Of a stretch of DNA of 64,000 nucleotides, positions 52,289 to 61,159 are shown piece by piece. The translations under genes were made by a program, and so were the position numbers. Within the stretch, counting starts at the first letter, position 1. Each line of letters opens with the position of its first letter. The stretch lies in contig NZ_JBQHTK010000005.1 of NCBI RefSeq assembly GCF_052065755.1, positions 1 to 64,000 of the forward strand, in the 5' to 3' direction. This DNA is from Allocoprococcus sp004560705 (GTDB taxonomy: Bacteria > Bacillota > Clostridia > Lachnospirales > Lachnospiraceae). The notes beneath the pieces were generated by a model. The model was not told where the DNA came from, did not search any database, and saw only the letters and a program-made list of their open reading frames with translations.

Positions 52289-53479
52289 ATGGAACGAAAA
52301 TTATTGATAACCGAATGTCGGGGACACATCCTGACCGCACTTCAGGAGGACGGGAAAATTGCAGAATTGCATTACAGTCCCTTACGTGATACAAAAGCAT
52401 GCAGAATCGGTGAGATCTATATCGGAAAAGTCCGGAAGATTCTTCCGAATATCAACGGTGCATTTATCGAAATAAAAAATGGTGTAGAGTGCTACTATTC
52501 ACTCGAAGAAAAAGCAGAGCCGTATTTTACGGACAAACATGGCAAAAAGAACCTGAATGTGGGAGATGAGCTTCTGGTTCAGGTGCGCAAAGAGGCAGTC
52601 AAGACAAAGCAGCCTACGGTGAGCGGCGATCTGAATTTTGTCGGGAAATATGTAATCCTCAGTTCCGGGAACCGTCAGATCGGCGTTTCCGCAAAGCTTT
52701 CCCGGGATCAGAGAGAACGGCTGCTTGCACTTGGTCAATCATTTGCCGACAAGGATTATGGAATGATTTTTCGAACCAATGCCGGCGAGGCACCGGATGA
52801 CAGGATTCTTTCGGAAATACAGATGCTGGAAGAAGAGTTTCACCGCGTTCTTACATATGGTAAAAACCGTACCTGTTTCAGTTGTGTTTCCCATGTGCCG
52901 GATGATTGGCTTTTATCGCTTAAGAATCTTTATCGACAGGGGCTTACGGAAATCCTTGTCGATGCCGTTGCCCAAAATGGACTGCTTTACAATAAGACAG
53001 AAGCATTTCTTACGCAGGAACAGCCGGAAGACCTGAAGCTTCTTCGCGCGTATACGGATGCGTCCTATCCACTATGCAAGTGTTACAGTCTCGAGAAAGC
53101 GACTGATGACGCGCTTTCGGAAAAAGTATGGATGCCCTCCGGAGCCTATCTGGTGATCCAGCCAACCGAGGCACTTACTGTGATCGATGTGAATTCCGGG
53201 AAATGCCTGAAAAAGAAAAAACTATTTGCAGACATCAACCGGGAGGCTGCAAAAGAAGCCGCAAGACAGATCCGGCTTCGCAATCTGTCCGGTATCATTC
53301 TCATTGATTTCATCAACATGGACACGGAAGCGGAAAAAAATGAATTATTACACGAACTGCAGATGCTTCTTTCCATGGATCCGAATCCCGGTCATGTAGT
53401 GGAAATGACTAAACTGCAGCTCGTTGAGATTACACGAAAAAAAATCAGGAAAACACTGAAGGAGAGTTTATATGGCTAA
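52289..53479 (+). CDS. RNase E/G family ribonuclease, short form
   Basis: 396 residues: an S1 domain near the N-terminus (IGEIYIGKVRKILPNINGAFI) and the catalytic DNase I-like region with VIDVNSGKC (Asp near 303) and LIDFINMD (Asp near 346). It ends soon after, lacking the CPxC zinc-link and small domain of E. coli RNase G. Likely role: rRNA or mRNA processing. The pairing with the radical SAM and DUF2344 genes is conserved in Clostridia. The next gene overlaps by 8 bases. Confidence 0.92.
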   Translation: MERKLLITECRGHILTALQEDGKIAELHYSPLRDTKACRIGEIYIGKVRKILPNINGAFIEIKNGVECYYSLEEKAEPYFTDKHGKKNLNVGDELLVQVRKEAVKTKQPTVSGDLNFVGKYVILSSGNRQIGVSAKLSRDQRERLLALGQSFADKDYGMIFRTNAGEAPDDRILSEIQMLEEEFHRVLTYGKNRTCFSCVSHVPDDWLLSLKNLYRQGLTEILVDAVAQNGLLYNKTEAFLTQEQPEDLKLLRAYTDASYPLCKCYSLEKATDDALSEKVWMPSGAYLVIQPTEALTVIDVNSGKCLKKKKLFADINREAAKEAARQIRLRNLSGIILIDFINMDTEAEKNELLHELQMLLSMDPNPGHVVEMTKLQLVEITRKKIRKTLKESLYG

Positions 53480-53954
53480 GAAAGAAATTAAAACGAATGC
53501 GATGCGTATTCTGGACCGAATGAAGATTCCATATAAGTTCCAGGCGTATGAGTGTGATGAATTTACAGACGGGATCGAGACGGCGGACAAACTGAATCTT
53601 CCCCATGAACAGGTATATAAAACCATCGTCACGACTGGCAAAAGCGGACAGCATTATGTCTTCGTACTTCCAATCGAGAAGGAAATTGACTTTAAAAAAG
53701 CGGCCAAAACCGTTGGCGAAAAATCTCTGGAAATGTTACATTTAAAAGAGCTGACACCCCTGACCGGCTATGTCAGAGGCGGATGCACCGCAATCGGTAT
53801 GAAGAAACAGTTTCCAGTTGTTATAGATGAAACGGCATGTGCTTTTGAGGAAATTTATGTAAGTGCAGGCCGGATCGGTGCACAGCTCACCCTTGCGCCG
53901 GAAGGATTAAGAAAAGCGGCAAATGCAAAATTTGCAGATGTCATTCATACATAA
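53472..53954 (+). CDS. ybaK: Cys-tRNA(Pro)/aminoacyl-tRNA deacylase, YbaK family
   Basis: 160 residues of the INS/YbaK editing fold. The conserved Lys/Gly region is VYKTIVTTGKSGQHYVFVLP and RGGCTAIGMKKQFPVVID. It clears mischarged tRNA in trans. GAAGGAGAG lies before the ATG within the previous gene. Confidence 0.93.
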   Translation: MAKKEIKTNAMRILDRMKIPYKFQAYECDEFTDGIETADKLNLPHEQVYKTIVTTGKSGQHYVFVLPIEKEIDFKKAAKTVGEKSLEMLHLKELTPLTGYVRGGCTAIGMKKQFPVVIDETACAFEEIYVSAGRIGAQLTLAPEGLRKAANAKFADVIHT

Positions 53955-53976
53955 GAGGAAAAGGAGGAAACCTTCA

Positions 53977-55296
53977 ATGAAAAAGGTTGTAAAATTCGGT
54001 GGAAGCTCATTGGCTGATGCCGCACAATTCAAGAAAGTCGGTCAGATTATTCATGAGGATGAATCCAGACGATACGTGATCCCTTCTGCACCGGGTAAAC
54101 GTTTCCCGGAAGATGTGAAGGTCACTGATATGCTTTATAAATGTTACGGTGCTGCGGTGCGTGAGAAAAACTTTACCAAACAGCTGGAAGAAATTCAACA
54201 GCGTTATCAGGGAATCATCGATGGCCTCGGGTTGGACCTTTCTCTGGATAAAGAGTTTGAAATTATCCGACAGAACTTCGGTCAGAAAGCAGGAAGAGAG
54301 TACGCCGCTTCCCGCGGTGAATACCTGAACGGTATTATTATGGCACACTATCTTGGATTTGAATTTATCGATGCGGCGGAAGTAATCGCCTTTGACGAAA
54401 ACGGCAGTCTTCTTGTGGATCAAACGAATGACCTTTTGTCCGAACGTCTTTCGCATACTGAAAAAGCTGTTATTCCGGGATTTTATGGTGCAGATCCGAA
54501 CGGTAATGTAAAAACCTTCAGCCGCGGAGGCTCAGATGTAACCGGCTCCCTTGTTGCAAAAGCGATCCATGCGGATATGTATGAGAACTGGACTGACGTT
54601 TCCGGATTCCTGATCGCAGATCCCCGTATCATCAAGAACCCAAAAGGGATTGAGACAATCACCTATAAAGAATTACGAGAGCTTTCCTATATGGGTGCGA
54701 CCGTACTTCACGAGGATGCGATCTTCCCGGTACGAAAGGAGGGTATTCCGATCAATATCCGTAATACCAATGCACCGGAAGAAAAGGGGACGCTGATTGT
54801 AGAGGGCACCTGCCGCAAACCGAAATACACGATTACCGGTATAGCCGGAAAACGTGGTTTTGCTTCCATAACGATTGAAAAAGCAATGATGAACTCGGAA
54901 GTGGGATTCGGAAGAAAAGTCCTGGAGGTATTTGAAAACGAGGGAATCTCATTTGAACACATGCCTTCCGGAATTGATACCATGACGATTTTTGTTCAGC
55001 AGGAAGAATTCGAAGAACATGAGCAGCGTGTCATTTCCGGAATCCATCGTGCAGTAGAGCCGGATGATGTTGAACTGGAATCCGATCTTGCGCTGATCGC
55101 AGTTGTTGGAAGAGGAATGAAACAGACCAGAGGAACAGCCGGGCGTATTTTCTCTGCACTGGCTCACGCACACGTAAATGTGAAAATGATCGACCAGGGT
55201 TCCAGTGAGCTGAATATCATTATTGGCGTGAGAGAGCATGACTTTGAAGCAGCTATTCAGGCAATTTATGATATTTTTGTTAACACTCAAATCTAA
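53977..55296 (+). CDS. Aspartate kinase
   Basis: 439 residues. Kinase start KKVVKFGGSSLADA (2-15), an amino-acid-kinase fold to about 300 with SRGGSDVTGSL (about 182), and two C-terminal ACT domains for feedback (VGRGMKQTRGTAGRIFSAL marks the second). It makes aspartyl phosphate for lysine, threonine and methionine synthesis. AAAAGGAGGAAAC sets the start at 53977. Which end product inhibits it cannot be read from sequence. Confidence 0.95.
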   Translation: MKKVVKFGGSSLADAAQFKKVGQIIHEDESRRYVIPSAPGKRFPEDVKVTDMLYKCYGAAVREKNFTKQLEEIQQRYQGIIDGLGLDLSLDKEFEIIRQNFGQKAGREYAASRGEYLNGIIMAHYLGFEFIDAAEVIAFDENGSLLVDQTNDLLSERLSHTEKAVIPGFYGADPNGNVKTFSRGGSDVTGSLVAKAIHADMYENWTDVSGFLIADPRIIKNPKGIETITYKELRELSYMGATVLHEDAIFPVRKEGIPINIRNTNAPEEKGTLIVEGTCRKPKYTITGIAGKRGFASITIEKAMMNSEVGFGRKVLEVFENEGISFEHMPSGIDTMTIFVQQEEFEEHEQRVISGIHRAVEPDDVELESDLALIAVVGRGMKQTRGTAGRIFSALAHAHVNVKMIDQGSSELNIIIGVREHDFEAAIQAIYDIFVNTQI

Positions 55297-55367
55297 ATCT
55301 ACAATTTTCTTGTAAAATATGCTATTCTTATCTCAGATAATATTTCTGGATAAGAAAGGATTTACAA

Positions 55368-55805
55368 ATGAATATATTATTTTTTTTGAAACCAAAAGCA
55401 GAGCTTGCATTCGTCTATGATTATCATACACTCAGACAGGTAATGGAGATCATGGAATACCACAAATATTCGTCCATACCGATGATCAATCGGGACGGAA
55501 AATACATAGGCACCATTACAGAAGGAGATCTTCTCTGGGGAACGAAGTCCTTGAAACTTATGAATATCAAGGAAGCGGAGACCATCGCTATTACAAAGAT
55601 TCATCGCAGACTTGACTACCGACCTGTTCGGGCAGACTCGGATATGGAAGATCTGATCGAGCGTGCCATGGAACAGAACTTTGTTCCTGTTGTTGATGAT
55701 CAAGATAATTTCATCGGTATCATAACCCGGAAGGATATCATCGGTTTCTGTTATGATAAATTAAAGGCATGCAGGATTGCTCTTTCTGAAAAAGCAGAAC
55801 AGTAA
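55368..55805 (+). CDS. CBS-domain protein
   Basis: 145 residues: two CBS motifs in tandem (about 15-60 and 78-135; SSIPMINRDGKYIGTITEGDL and NFVPVVDDQDNFIGIITRKDI). CBS pairs bind adenine nucleotides and act as sensors; with no catalytic domain attached, the partner is unknown. AGAAAGGATTT precedes the ATG. Confidence 0.9.
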   Translation: MNILFFLKPKAELAFVYDYHTLRQVMEIMEYHKYSSIPMINRDGKYIGTITEGDLLWGTKSLKLMNIKEAETIAITKIHRRLDYRPVRADSDMEDLIERAMEQNFVPVVDDQDNFIGIITRKDIIGFCYDKLKACRIALSEKAEQ

Positions 55806-55830
55806 ATTTAATATTTTTTCTAAAAAACAC

Positions 55831-55860
55831 TTGACTTTGTGCGGCATACTGGTATATAAT
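55831..55860 (+). promoter_or_regulatory. rplU operon promoter
   Basis: TTGACT (55831-55836), 18 bases, TATAAT (55855-55860). The -10 box forms the centre of the palindrome at 55837-55879. Confidence 0.85.
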
Positions 55861-55879
55861 TTACCAGTATGCCGCACAA
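55837..55879. repeat. 18-bp perfect inverted repeat around the rplU -10 box
   Basis: Left arm 55837-55854 (TTGTGCGGCATACTGGTA) and right arm 55862-55879 are exact reverse complements; the 7-base centre is TATAATT. The left arm is mostly promoter spacer, so it is not in the rplU transcript. It may be a regulator-binding site, a cruciform, or a hairpin in read-through RNA from upstream. Confidence 0.9.
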
Positions 55880-55943
55880 CGAGGTTAAAGCCCTGATTTT
55901 TCAGGCACCGTAGTTGGCGAGTAATGATAATAGGAGGTGCCAT
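55867..55943 (+). promoter_or_regulatory. rplU 5' leader, possible L21 leader
   Basis: The ~77-base leader folds as CAAC/GTTG enclosing CCTGA/TCAGG, with AGGAGGTGCC at its end. Autoregulatory L21 leaders are known in Firmicutes; the match is by position and shape only. Confidence 0.45.
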
Positions 55944-56252
55944 ATGTACGCAATTATAGCAACAGGTGGTAAACAGTACAAAGTAGCCGAAGGCGATATC
56001 ATTAAAGTAGAAAAGCTTGGTGTGGAAGCCGGACAGACTTATACATTTGACCAGGTTCTTGCAGTAAGCGGTGATGAGATGAAAGTCGGAACACCAGTCG
56101 TAGAAGGAGCAACAGTAGAAGCATCCGTAATCGGCGATGGAAAGGCTAAAAAGGTAATCGTTTACAAGTATAAGAGAAAATCAGGTTACCACAAGAAAAA
56201 TGGTCACAGACAGCAGTACACAGCAGTTAAGATCGAAAAGATCAATGCTTAA
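55944..56252 (+). CDS. rplU: Ribosomal protein L21
   Basis: 102 residues, complete bL21 (MYAIIATGGKQYKV start; GYHKKNGHRQ near the end). It binds 23S rRNA. The upstream in-frame ATG at 55914 is part of the leader; AGGAGG favours 55944. First gene of rplU-prp-rpmA. Confidence 0.98.
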   Translation: MYAIIATGGKQYKVAEGDIIKVEKLGVEAGQTYTFDQVLAVSGDEMKVGTPVVEGATVEASVIGDGKAKKVIVYKYKRKSGYHKKNGHRQQYTAVKIEKINA

Positions 56253-56264
56253 TTCTTATCTGTC

Positions 56265-56597
56265 ATGATCAAAACAACAATTTATAAAAACAAGAGAAAT
56301 GAATGCGTTGGTTTTAAGACATTCGACCATGCAGGGGCCGGAGACAGCGGACAGGATATCGTCTGTGCAGCCGTTTCCATGCTCGTAATCAATACCATGA
56401 ATTCCATCGAAAGGTTTACGGATGCCCAGACATCCCAGGTTTCGGATGATACGAAGGGCATCATCGAATACAGACTGCTGAGCCGTCCGACGGAAGAGAC
56501 AGAATTACTTCTGAATTCCATGATTCTTGGTCTTCAAAGCCTGGAAGATGACTCTGATTATACCACGTATATTGATTTAATATTTGAGGAGGTGTAA
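56265..56597 (+). CDS. prp: Ribosomal-processing cysteine protease Prp
   Basis: 110 residues. The catalytic pair is His22 in FDHAGAGDSG and Cys34 in DIVCAAVS. In Firmicutes, Prp removes the short N-terminal extension of L27, and the following gene does encode an L27 with such an extension. It lies between rplU and rpmA, the conserved place. Confidence 0.95.
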   Translation: MIKTTIYKNKRNECVGFKTFDHAGAGDSGQDIVCAAVSMLVINTMNSIERFTDAQTSQVSDDTKGIIEYRLLSRPTEETELLLNSMILGLQSLEDDSDYTTYIDLIFEEV

Positions 56598-56600
56598 ACC

Positions 56601-56885
56601 ATGATGAAATTAAACCTTCAGTTTTTTGCTCATAAAAAGGGAGTTGGTTCTACAAAGAACGGACGTGACTCTGAGTCCAAGAGACTTGGTGCCAAAAGAG
56701 CAGACGGACAATTTGTAAAAGCCGGAAATATTCTTTACAGACAGCGCGGGACAAAAATTCACCCGGGTGTGAACGTTGGACGCGGTGGAGACGATACATT
56801 ATTTGCATTAGTTGATGGTGTGGTTCGTTTCGAAAGAAAAGGAAGAGATAAGAAGCAGGTTTCTATCTATCCGGTAGCTGAATAA
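56601..56885 (+). CDS. rpmA: Ribosomal protein L27 with Prp-cleaved N-terminal extension
   Basis: 94 residues. The N-terminus MMKLNLQFFAHKKG contains the Prp cleavage site between Phe9 and Ala10, giving mature AHKKG, whose tail reaches the peptidyl-transfer centre. TGAGGAGGTG precedes the tandem ATGs. A hairpin (56901-56933) lies between it and obgE. Confidence 0.98.
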   Translation: MMKLNLQFFAHKKGVGSTKNGRDSESKRLGAKRADGQFVKAGNILYRQRGTKIHPGVNVGRGGDDTLFALVDGVVRFERKGRDKKQVSIYPVAE

Positions 56886-56900
56886 GCAGATTTTACATGA

Positions 56901-56933
56901 GGCTTCAAACTTTTGGGTTTGAGGCCTTGTTTT
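56901..56933 (+). terminator. Intercistronic terminator-like hairpin after rpmA
   Basis: GGCTTCAAAC with GTTTGAGGCC (one G-U pair), then TTGTTTT. It probably reduces transcription into obgE. Confidence 0.6.
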
Positions 56934-56952
56934 GAATTGGAAAGGAGTATTT

Positions 56953-58236
56953 ATGTTTGCAGACAGAGCTAAAATATATATCCGGTCGGGAAAAGGCGGA
57001 GACGGACATGCCAGCTTTCGACGGGAATTATATGTTCCGAACGGCGGTCCCGACGGCGGCGATGGCGGACGCGGCGGGGACGTAATCTTTGAAGTAGACA
57101 AAGGATTAAACACCCTTGCAGACTTCCGTCACAAAAGAAAATTTACAGCTCAGGACGGAGAACCGGGCGGCAAGAGACGCTGCCATGGAAAAGATGCGAA
57201 AGACATCGTTTTAAAAGTACCTGAAGGGACGATCATTCGCGAAGCTGAGACCAATAAGATCATTGCGGATATGTCTGGCGATAACACACGCCAGATCGTA
57301 CTGAAGGGCGGCAAGGGCGGTCTTGGAAATATGCATTTTGCCACCGCCACCATGCAGGTTCCCAAATATGCGCAGCCGGGAAAACCGGCACAGGAGCTTT
57401 GGGTGAATCTGGAACTGAAAGTCATCGCAGATGTAGGACTGGTCGGATTTCCGAATGTCGGAAAATCAACCTTTCTTTCCCGCGTGACAAATGCACAGCC
57501 TAAGATCGCCAATTATCATTTTACAACGCTGACTCCGAATCTTGGTGTTGTGGATCTGGAAGGCGCAAAGGGATTCGTAATCGCCGATATTCCAGGTCTG
57601 ATCGAAGGTGCATCCGAGGGTGTTGGACTTGGACATGAGTTTCTCCGCCATGTAGAGCGTACCAAGCTGATGATCCATGTCGTGGATGCCGCGGGAACCG
57701 AAGGACGTGACCCGGTGGATGATATTTATAAGATCAATGCGGAATTGAAAGCATATAATGAAGAAATTGCCTCCCGCCCACAGGTAATTGCAGCGAACAA
57801 GATCGATCTGATCTATTCGGAAGATGAAGATCCTATAGAACGTCTTCGCAGCGAATTCGAGCCACAGGGAATCAAAGTATTCCCTATCTCCGGTGTAACC
57901 GGCGAGGGCTTAAGCGACCTTTTGTATTATGTGAGCAGCGAACTCCAGAATATGGACGAGAAACCCATCGTATTTGAACAGGAATACTTCCCGGAGGAAG
58001 AGCTGATTCATATCGATCTTCCATATACTGTCGAAATAATTGATGATATGTACGTTGTTGAAGGTCCAAAAATAGAGAAGATGCTGGGTTATACAAATCT
58101 GGATTCTGAAAAGGGATTTGCATTCTTCCAGAAATTCCTGAAAGAAGCCGGCATCCTTGAAAAGCTGGAAGAAGCCGGTATCCAGGAAGGTGACACGGTT
58201 AAAATGTACGGGCTTCAGTTTGAATATTATCGTTAA
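56953..58236 (+). CDS. obgE: GTPase ObgE/CgtA
   Basis: 427 residues: the Gly-rich Obg fold (1 to about 158), the GTPase domain with GFPNVGKSTFLS (about 165-176), DIPGL (about 212) and NKID (about 281), and a C-terminal OCT domain (about 350-427). It acts in 50S assembly and the stringent response. AAAGGAGTATTT sets the start at 56953, not the in-frame ATG at 56932. Confidence 0.97.
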   Translation: MFADRAKIYIRSGKGGDGHASFRRELYVPNGGPDGGDGGRGGDVIFEVDKGLNTLADFRHKRKFTAQDGEPGGKRRCHGKDAKDIVLKVPEGTIIREAETNKIIADMSGDNTRQIVLKGGKGGLGNMHFATATMQVPKYAQPGKPAQELWVNLELKVIADVGLVGFPNVGKSTFLSRVTNAQPKIANYHFTTLTPNLGVVDLEGAKGFVIADIPGLIEGASEGVGLGHEFLRHVERTKLMIHVVDAAGTEGRDPVDDIYKINAELKAYNEEIASRPQVIAANKIDLIYSEDEDPIERLRSEFEPQGIKVFPISGVTGEGLSDLLYYVSSELQNMDEKPIVFEQEYFPEEELIHIDLPYTVEIIDDMYVVEGPKIEKMLGYTNLDSEKGFAFFQKFLKEAGILEKLEEAGIQEGDTVKMYGLQFEYYR

Positions 58237-58269
58237 ATTTCGTTGACTTTATTAAGAAAGGGGATTACT

Positions 58270-58560
58270 ATGACATCTAAGCAAAGAGCATATTTAAAAA
58301 GTCTTGCCATGACAATGGATCCGATTCTTCAGATCGGGAAATCCAGTGTAACGCCGGAAGTGACTGCATCTGTGGCAGAAGCACTGGAAGCTCGTGAACT
58401 GATCAAAATTCATGTACTGCAGAACTGTGCAGATGATGTTCGTCAGCTCGCCGAGATTCTTGCAGAACGTACCCATTCTCAGGTAGTTCAGGTAATTGGC
58501 AAAAAAATCGTATTGTATAAAGAAGGCAAGGACGAAAAAAAGAAGATCGTTCTTCCTTAA
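58270..58560 (+). CDS. yhbY: YhbY family RNA-binding protein (CRM domain)
   Basis: 96 residues, a single CRM domain (SKQRAYLKSLAMTMDPILQIGK at the start; GxxG-like region QVIGKKIVLY). It associates with pre-50S particles. AAGAAAGGGG precedes ATG 58270. It lies in the conserved obgE-yhbY-nadD-yqeK-rsfS order. Confidence 0.95.
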   Translation: MTSKQRAYLKSLAMTMDPILQIGKSSVTPEVTASVAEALEARELIKIHVLQNCADDVRQLAEILAERTHSQVVQVIGKKIVLYKEGKDEKKKIVLP

Positions 58561-58602
58561 TTGTATGTTTATAACATGATGAATGCAATGGAGAAATAAA
58601 GT

Positions 58603-59244
58603 ATGAAGATAGGGATAATGGGTGGGACTTTTGATCCGATTCATAATGGTCATCTAATGCTGGGAGAGTACGCATATCGTGATTATGAGCTGGATGAAGT
58701 ATGGTTTCTTCCGAACGGGAACCCGCCTCACAAAAATAATCCGGCAATTTTAAAAAGCACAGATGATCGTGTAAAAATGACAGAACTTGCAATTGCAAAT
58801 GTGCCGTATTTCCGCATCAGCACCTATGAAACTGACCGGACGGAACCTTCCTATTCCTATCAGACAATGGAGCATTTCCGTAGTGTTTACCCACAACATG
58901 AATTCTATTTTATTTTAGGCGCGGATTCTCTGTTCGACATTGAAAAATGGAGGAATCCAGATCAGTTTCTGAAGCTTGCAACCATACTTGCTGCTTACCG
59001 TGATGATGCGGATAACAGCCGGAAATTGAATGGAAAGATTGAATATCTGAATCGAAAATACGGAGCCGATATTCGTCTTCTCCGAACTCCATTACTGCAT
59101 GTTTCCTCCCATGAAATCAGAGAAGCAATAAGAAATGGTAATATGAAAAATATTCCTGTTCCGAAAGCAGTACTGAATTATATAGAGGATCAACATTTAT
59201 ACCAGGGTGATGAATATGACAGAAACATTAATGAAAATGCGTAA
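58603..59244 (+). CDS. nadD: Nicotinate-nucleotide adenylyltransferase
   Basis: 213 residues. The nucleotidyltransferase motif GGTFDPIHNGHL (7-18) and SSHEIREAIRNG near the C-terminus are the family landmarks. It makes deamido-NAD from NaMN and ATP. It overlaps yqeK by 29 bases. Confidence 0.96.
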   Translation: MKIGIMGGTFDPIHNGHLMLGEYAYRDYELDEVWFLPNGNPPHKNNPAILKSTDDRVKMTELAIANVPYFRISTYETDRTEPSYSYQTMEHFRSVYPQHEFYFILGADSLFDIEKWRNPDQFLKLATILAAYRDDADNSRKLNGKIEYLNRKYGADIRLLRTPLLHVSSHEIREAIRNGNMKNIPVPKAVLNYIEDQHLYQGDEYDRNINENA

Positions 59245-59830
59245 AAAACTTAAAGGAGATTTGGATAAAGAGCGTTATGAACACACGATCGGCGTGATGC
59301 ATACAGCTGGATGTCTTGCAATGCGTTATGGATGTGATTTAGACCAGGCACTCACGGCAGGTTTATTACATGACTGTGCCAAATGCATTCCAAATGAAAA
59401 AAAGATTGAAATGTGCAAAAAATATCACTTGCAGATTTCCGCTGCCGAACTTGCGAATCCCGGACTTCTTCATGCAAAACTCGGTGCATATGTCGCATGG
59501 AAAAAATTTCAGATTGAAGATGAGGAAATTCTGCGCGCAATTGCTTCGCACACAACAGGTCGTCCCGCTATGAGCCTGTTGGATAAAATCATATACATTG
59601 CAGATTTCATTGAGCCCGGACGTACAGAAGCACCGAATCTGCCGGCAGTAAGAAAACTGGCTTTTTGTGATATAGACGCATGCCTTTACAGAATATTGGA
59701 AGATTCTCTCTCATATCTGGAGAATAAAGGTGTAACCGTAGACCCTATGACTGAAAAGACTTTTTTATATTACAGAGATTTAAATAAAGGTGAATCTTCT
59801 GATGATTCGCCGGAAAGGATGGAAAACTGA
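59216..59830 (+). CDS. yqeK: HD-domain diadenosine tetraphosphatase YqeK
   Basis: 204 residues. HD metal motifs: the first His in YEHTIGVMHTA, LLHDCAK (about 51-57) and ADFIEPGR. YqeK-type enzymes cleave Ap4A symmetrically. Starts at 59207 (GTG), 59210 and 59216 are in frame. 59216 fits the AGGGTGAT spacing best. It ends within the ATG of rsfS. Confidence 0.93.
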   Translation: MTETLMKMRKKLKGDLDKERYEHTIGVMHTAGCLAMRYGCDLDQALTAGLLHDCAKCIPNEKKIEMCKKYHLQISAAELANPGLLHAKLGAYVAWKKFQIEDEEILRAIASHTTGRPAMSLLDKIIYIADFIEPGRTEAPNLPAVRKLAFCDIDACLYRILEDSLSYLENKGVTVDPMTEKTFLYYRDLNKGESSDDSPERMEN

Positions 59831-60189
59831 TGCAACAGAAAGATATATCCAGAAATATGGCGAAAATTGCCTGTAATGCGATTTCAGATAAAAAAGGAGA
59901 GGATATCCGTGTAATCGACATCTCACAGATATCCGTGCTCGCTGATTACTTCATTATTTCAAATGGTTCCAATGAAAGCCAGGTCCGTGCAATCGTTGAT
60001 AACGTAGAAGAACAGATGTATAAAGCAGGGTATCAGATCAGGCAGAGAGAAGGATATGGGAGCGGAGGATGGGTTCTTCTTGACTTCGGCGATATTATCG
60101 TCCATGTCTTTGATAAAGAAAACCGTCTGTTCTATGATCTGGAACGAATCTGGCGTGACGGAAAGCAGATCAGTGTAGATGATCTATAG
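59830..60189 (+). CDS. rsfS: Ribosome silencing factor RsfS
   Basis: 119 residues, the full family length, with DIRVIDISQISVLADYFIISNGSN and GSGGWVLLDFGDIIVHVF as landmarks. It binds L14 and blocks subunit joining when nutrients are scarce. The stop/start overlap TGATG links it to yqeK. It is the last gene before the terminator. Confidence 0.96.
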   Translation: MQQKDISRNMAKIACNAISDKKGEDIRVIDISQISVLADYFIISNGSNESQVRAIVDNVEEQMYKAGYQIRQREGYGSGGWVLLDFGDIIVHVFDKENRLFYDLERIWRDGKQISVDDL

Positions 60190-60225
60190 ACAATAAACAT
60201 ATATCATATATATAGAAAAGAGCTG

Positions 60226-60262
60226 GCTCCCGGCGGAATAAAGCCCGGATCCAGCTCTTTTT
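60226..60262. terminator. Bidirectional terminator between rsfS and lexA
   Basis: AAAAGAGCTGG with CCAGCTCTTTTT forms an 11-bp stem with A and T runs on both sides, serving both convergent genes. Confidence 0.88.
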
Positions 60263-60275
60263 CAAACATTTCTTA

Positions 60276-60893
60276 TTATTTCATAAACCGCATAACGGCA
60301 ATTACTTTTCCAAGGATCTCAACATCCTTTAAGATAAATGGCTCCATATTATCATTCTCCGGCTGGAGACGAATCACACCTTCTTCTCTGTAAAATGTCT
60401 TGACCGTAGCACCGTCATCTACTAAGGCTACAACCATATCTCCGTTAGAAGCAGTGTTCTTTTTCTCGACAACAACATAATCACCGCTCAGGATTCCTGC
60501 ATTGATCATACTTTCCCCGCGAACCTCCAGCATGAACACCTCATTATTCGGCATACGTTCGACCGGAAGCGGGAAGTAGTCCTCAATATTCTCCTGTGCA
60601 AGAAGCGGCTCCCCTGCAGCCACACGTCCCAGAATCGGCACCTGTACCATCTCACGTCTGGTAAGATTGAAATTCTCATCCAGTATCTCAATTGCTCTCG
60701 GTTTTGTAGGATCTCGCCGAATATAACCGTTCTTCTCAAGGGTTTCGAGATGAGAATGAACGGAAGAAGTGGACTTTAGTCCCACTGCATCACAAATTTC
60801 ACGGACTGAAGGCGGAAAACCGCGTACAAGTATCTGCGATTTGATATATTCCAAAATCTCCTCCTGTTTCTTCGTTATTCTACCATTACCCAT
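60276..60893 (-). CDS. lexA: LexA repressor
   Basis: 205 residues. The N-terminal winged helix-turn-helix (about 25-65, FPPSVREICDAVGLKSTSSVHSHL) is followed by the self-cleavage site Ala93-Gly94, the nucleophile Ser128 in GESM and the general base Lys165. RecA-stimulated cleavage releases the SOS genes. AAGGAGG precedes the ATG. Its promoter carries a LexA-like box, so it should be autoregulated. Confidence 0.97.
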   Translation of the reverse strand: MGNGRITKKQEEILEYIKSQILVRGFPPSVREICDAVGLKSTSSVHSHLETLEKNGYIRRDPTKPRAIEILDENFNLTRREMVQVPILGRVAAGEPLLAQENIEDYFPLPVERMPNNEVFMLEVRGESMINAGILSGDYVVVEKKNTASNGDMVVALVDDGATVKTFYREEGVIRLQPENDNMEPFILKDVEILGKVIAVMRFMK

Positions 60894-60984
60894 ATGTAAA
60901 CCTCCTTAAATCCGTCACTCATTTGTAAGTTCAAGTACGCCTCAGCAATCCGCCGGAGGCTTTGTCTTCTTACATGATAAATAA

Positions 60985-61013
60985 ATAATAACATATTCTC
61001 CGCCAAAAAGCAA
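60985..61013 (-). promoter_or_regulatory. lexA promoter
   Basis: On the minus strand TTGCTT, 17 bases, TATTAT. The LexA-like box AAACAAATGTTT (61012-61023) abuts the -35. Confidence 0.65.
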
Positions 61014-61095
61014 ACAAATGTTTTGAGAAAATATGTTCGATTAATTATTGACAAACATTTGTTCATGCGATATATTATTTACAGAACTTCTGTTC
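61012..61095. promoter_or_regulatory. Three LexA-type operator boxes
   Basis: AAACAAATGTTT (61012-61023), AAACATTTGTTC (61053-61064) and GAACTTCTGTTC (61084-61095) match the Gram-positive pattern GAAC-N4-GTTC. The first overlaps the lexA -35, the second sits in the spacer of the yneA-like promoter, the third just downstream of its -10. Confidence 0.75.
61048..61076 (+). promoter_or_regulatory. SOS promoter of the yneA-like gene
   Basis: TTGACA, 17 bases, TATATT. A LexA box fills the spacer, which should give tight repression. Confidence 0.8.
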
Positions 61096-61159
61096 GGAAC
61101 GTATTTTCGTATCAATAGACAAATAATGGAGTATAAGATTAGATCAGGGGGAATTTCAG

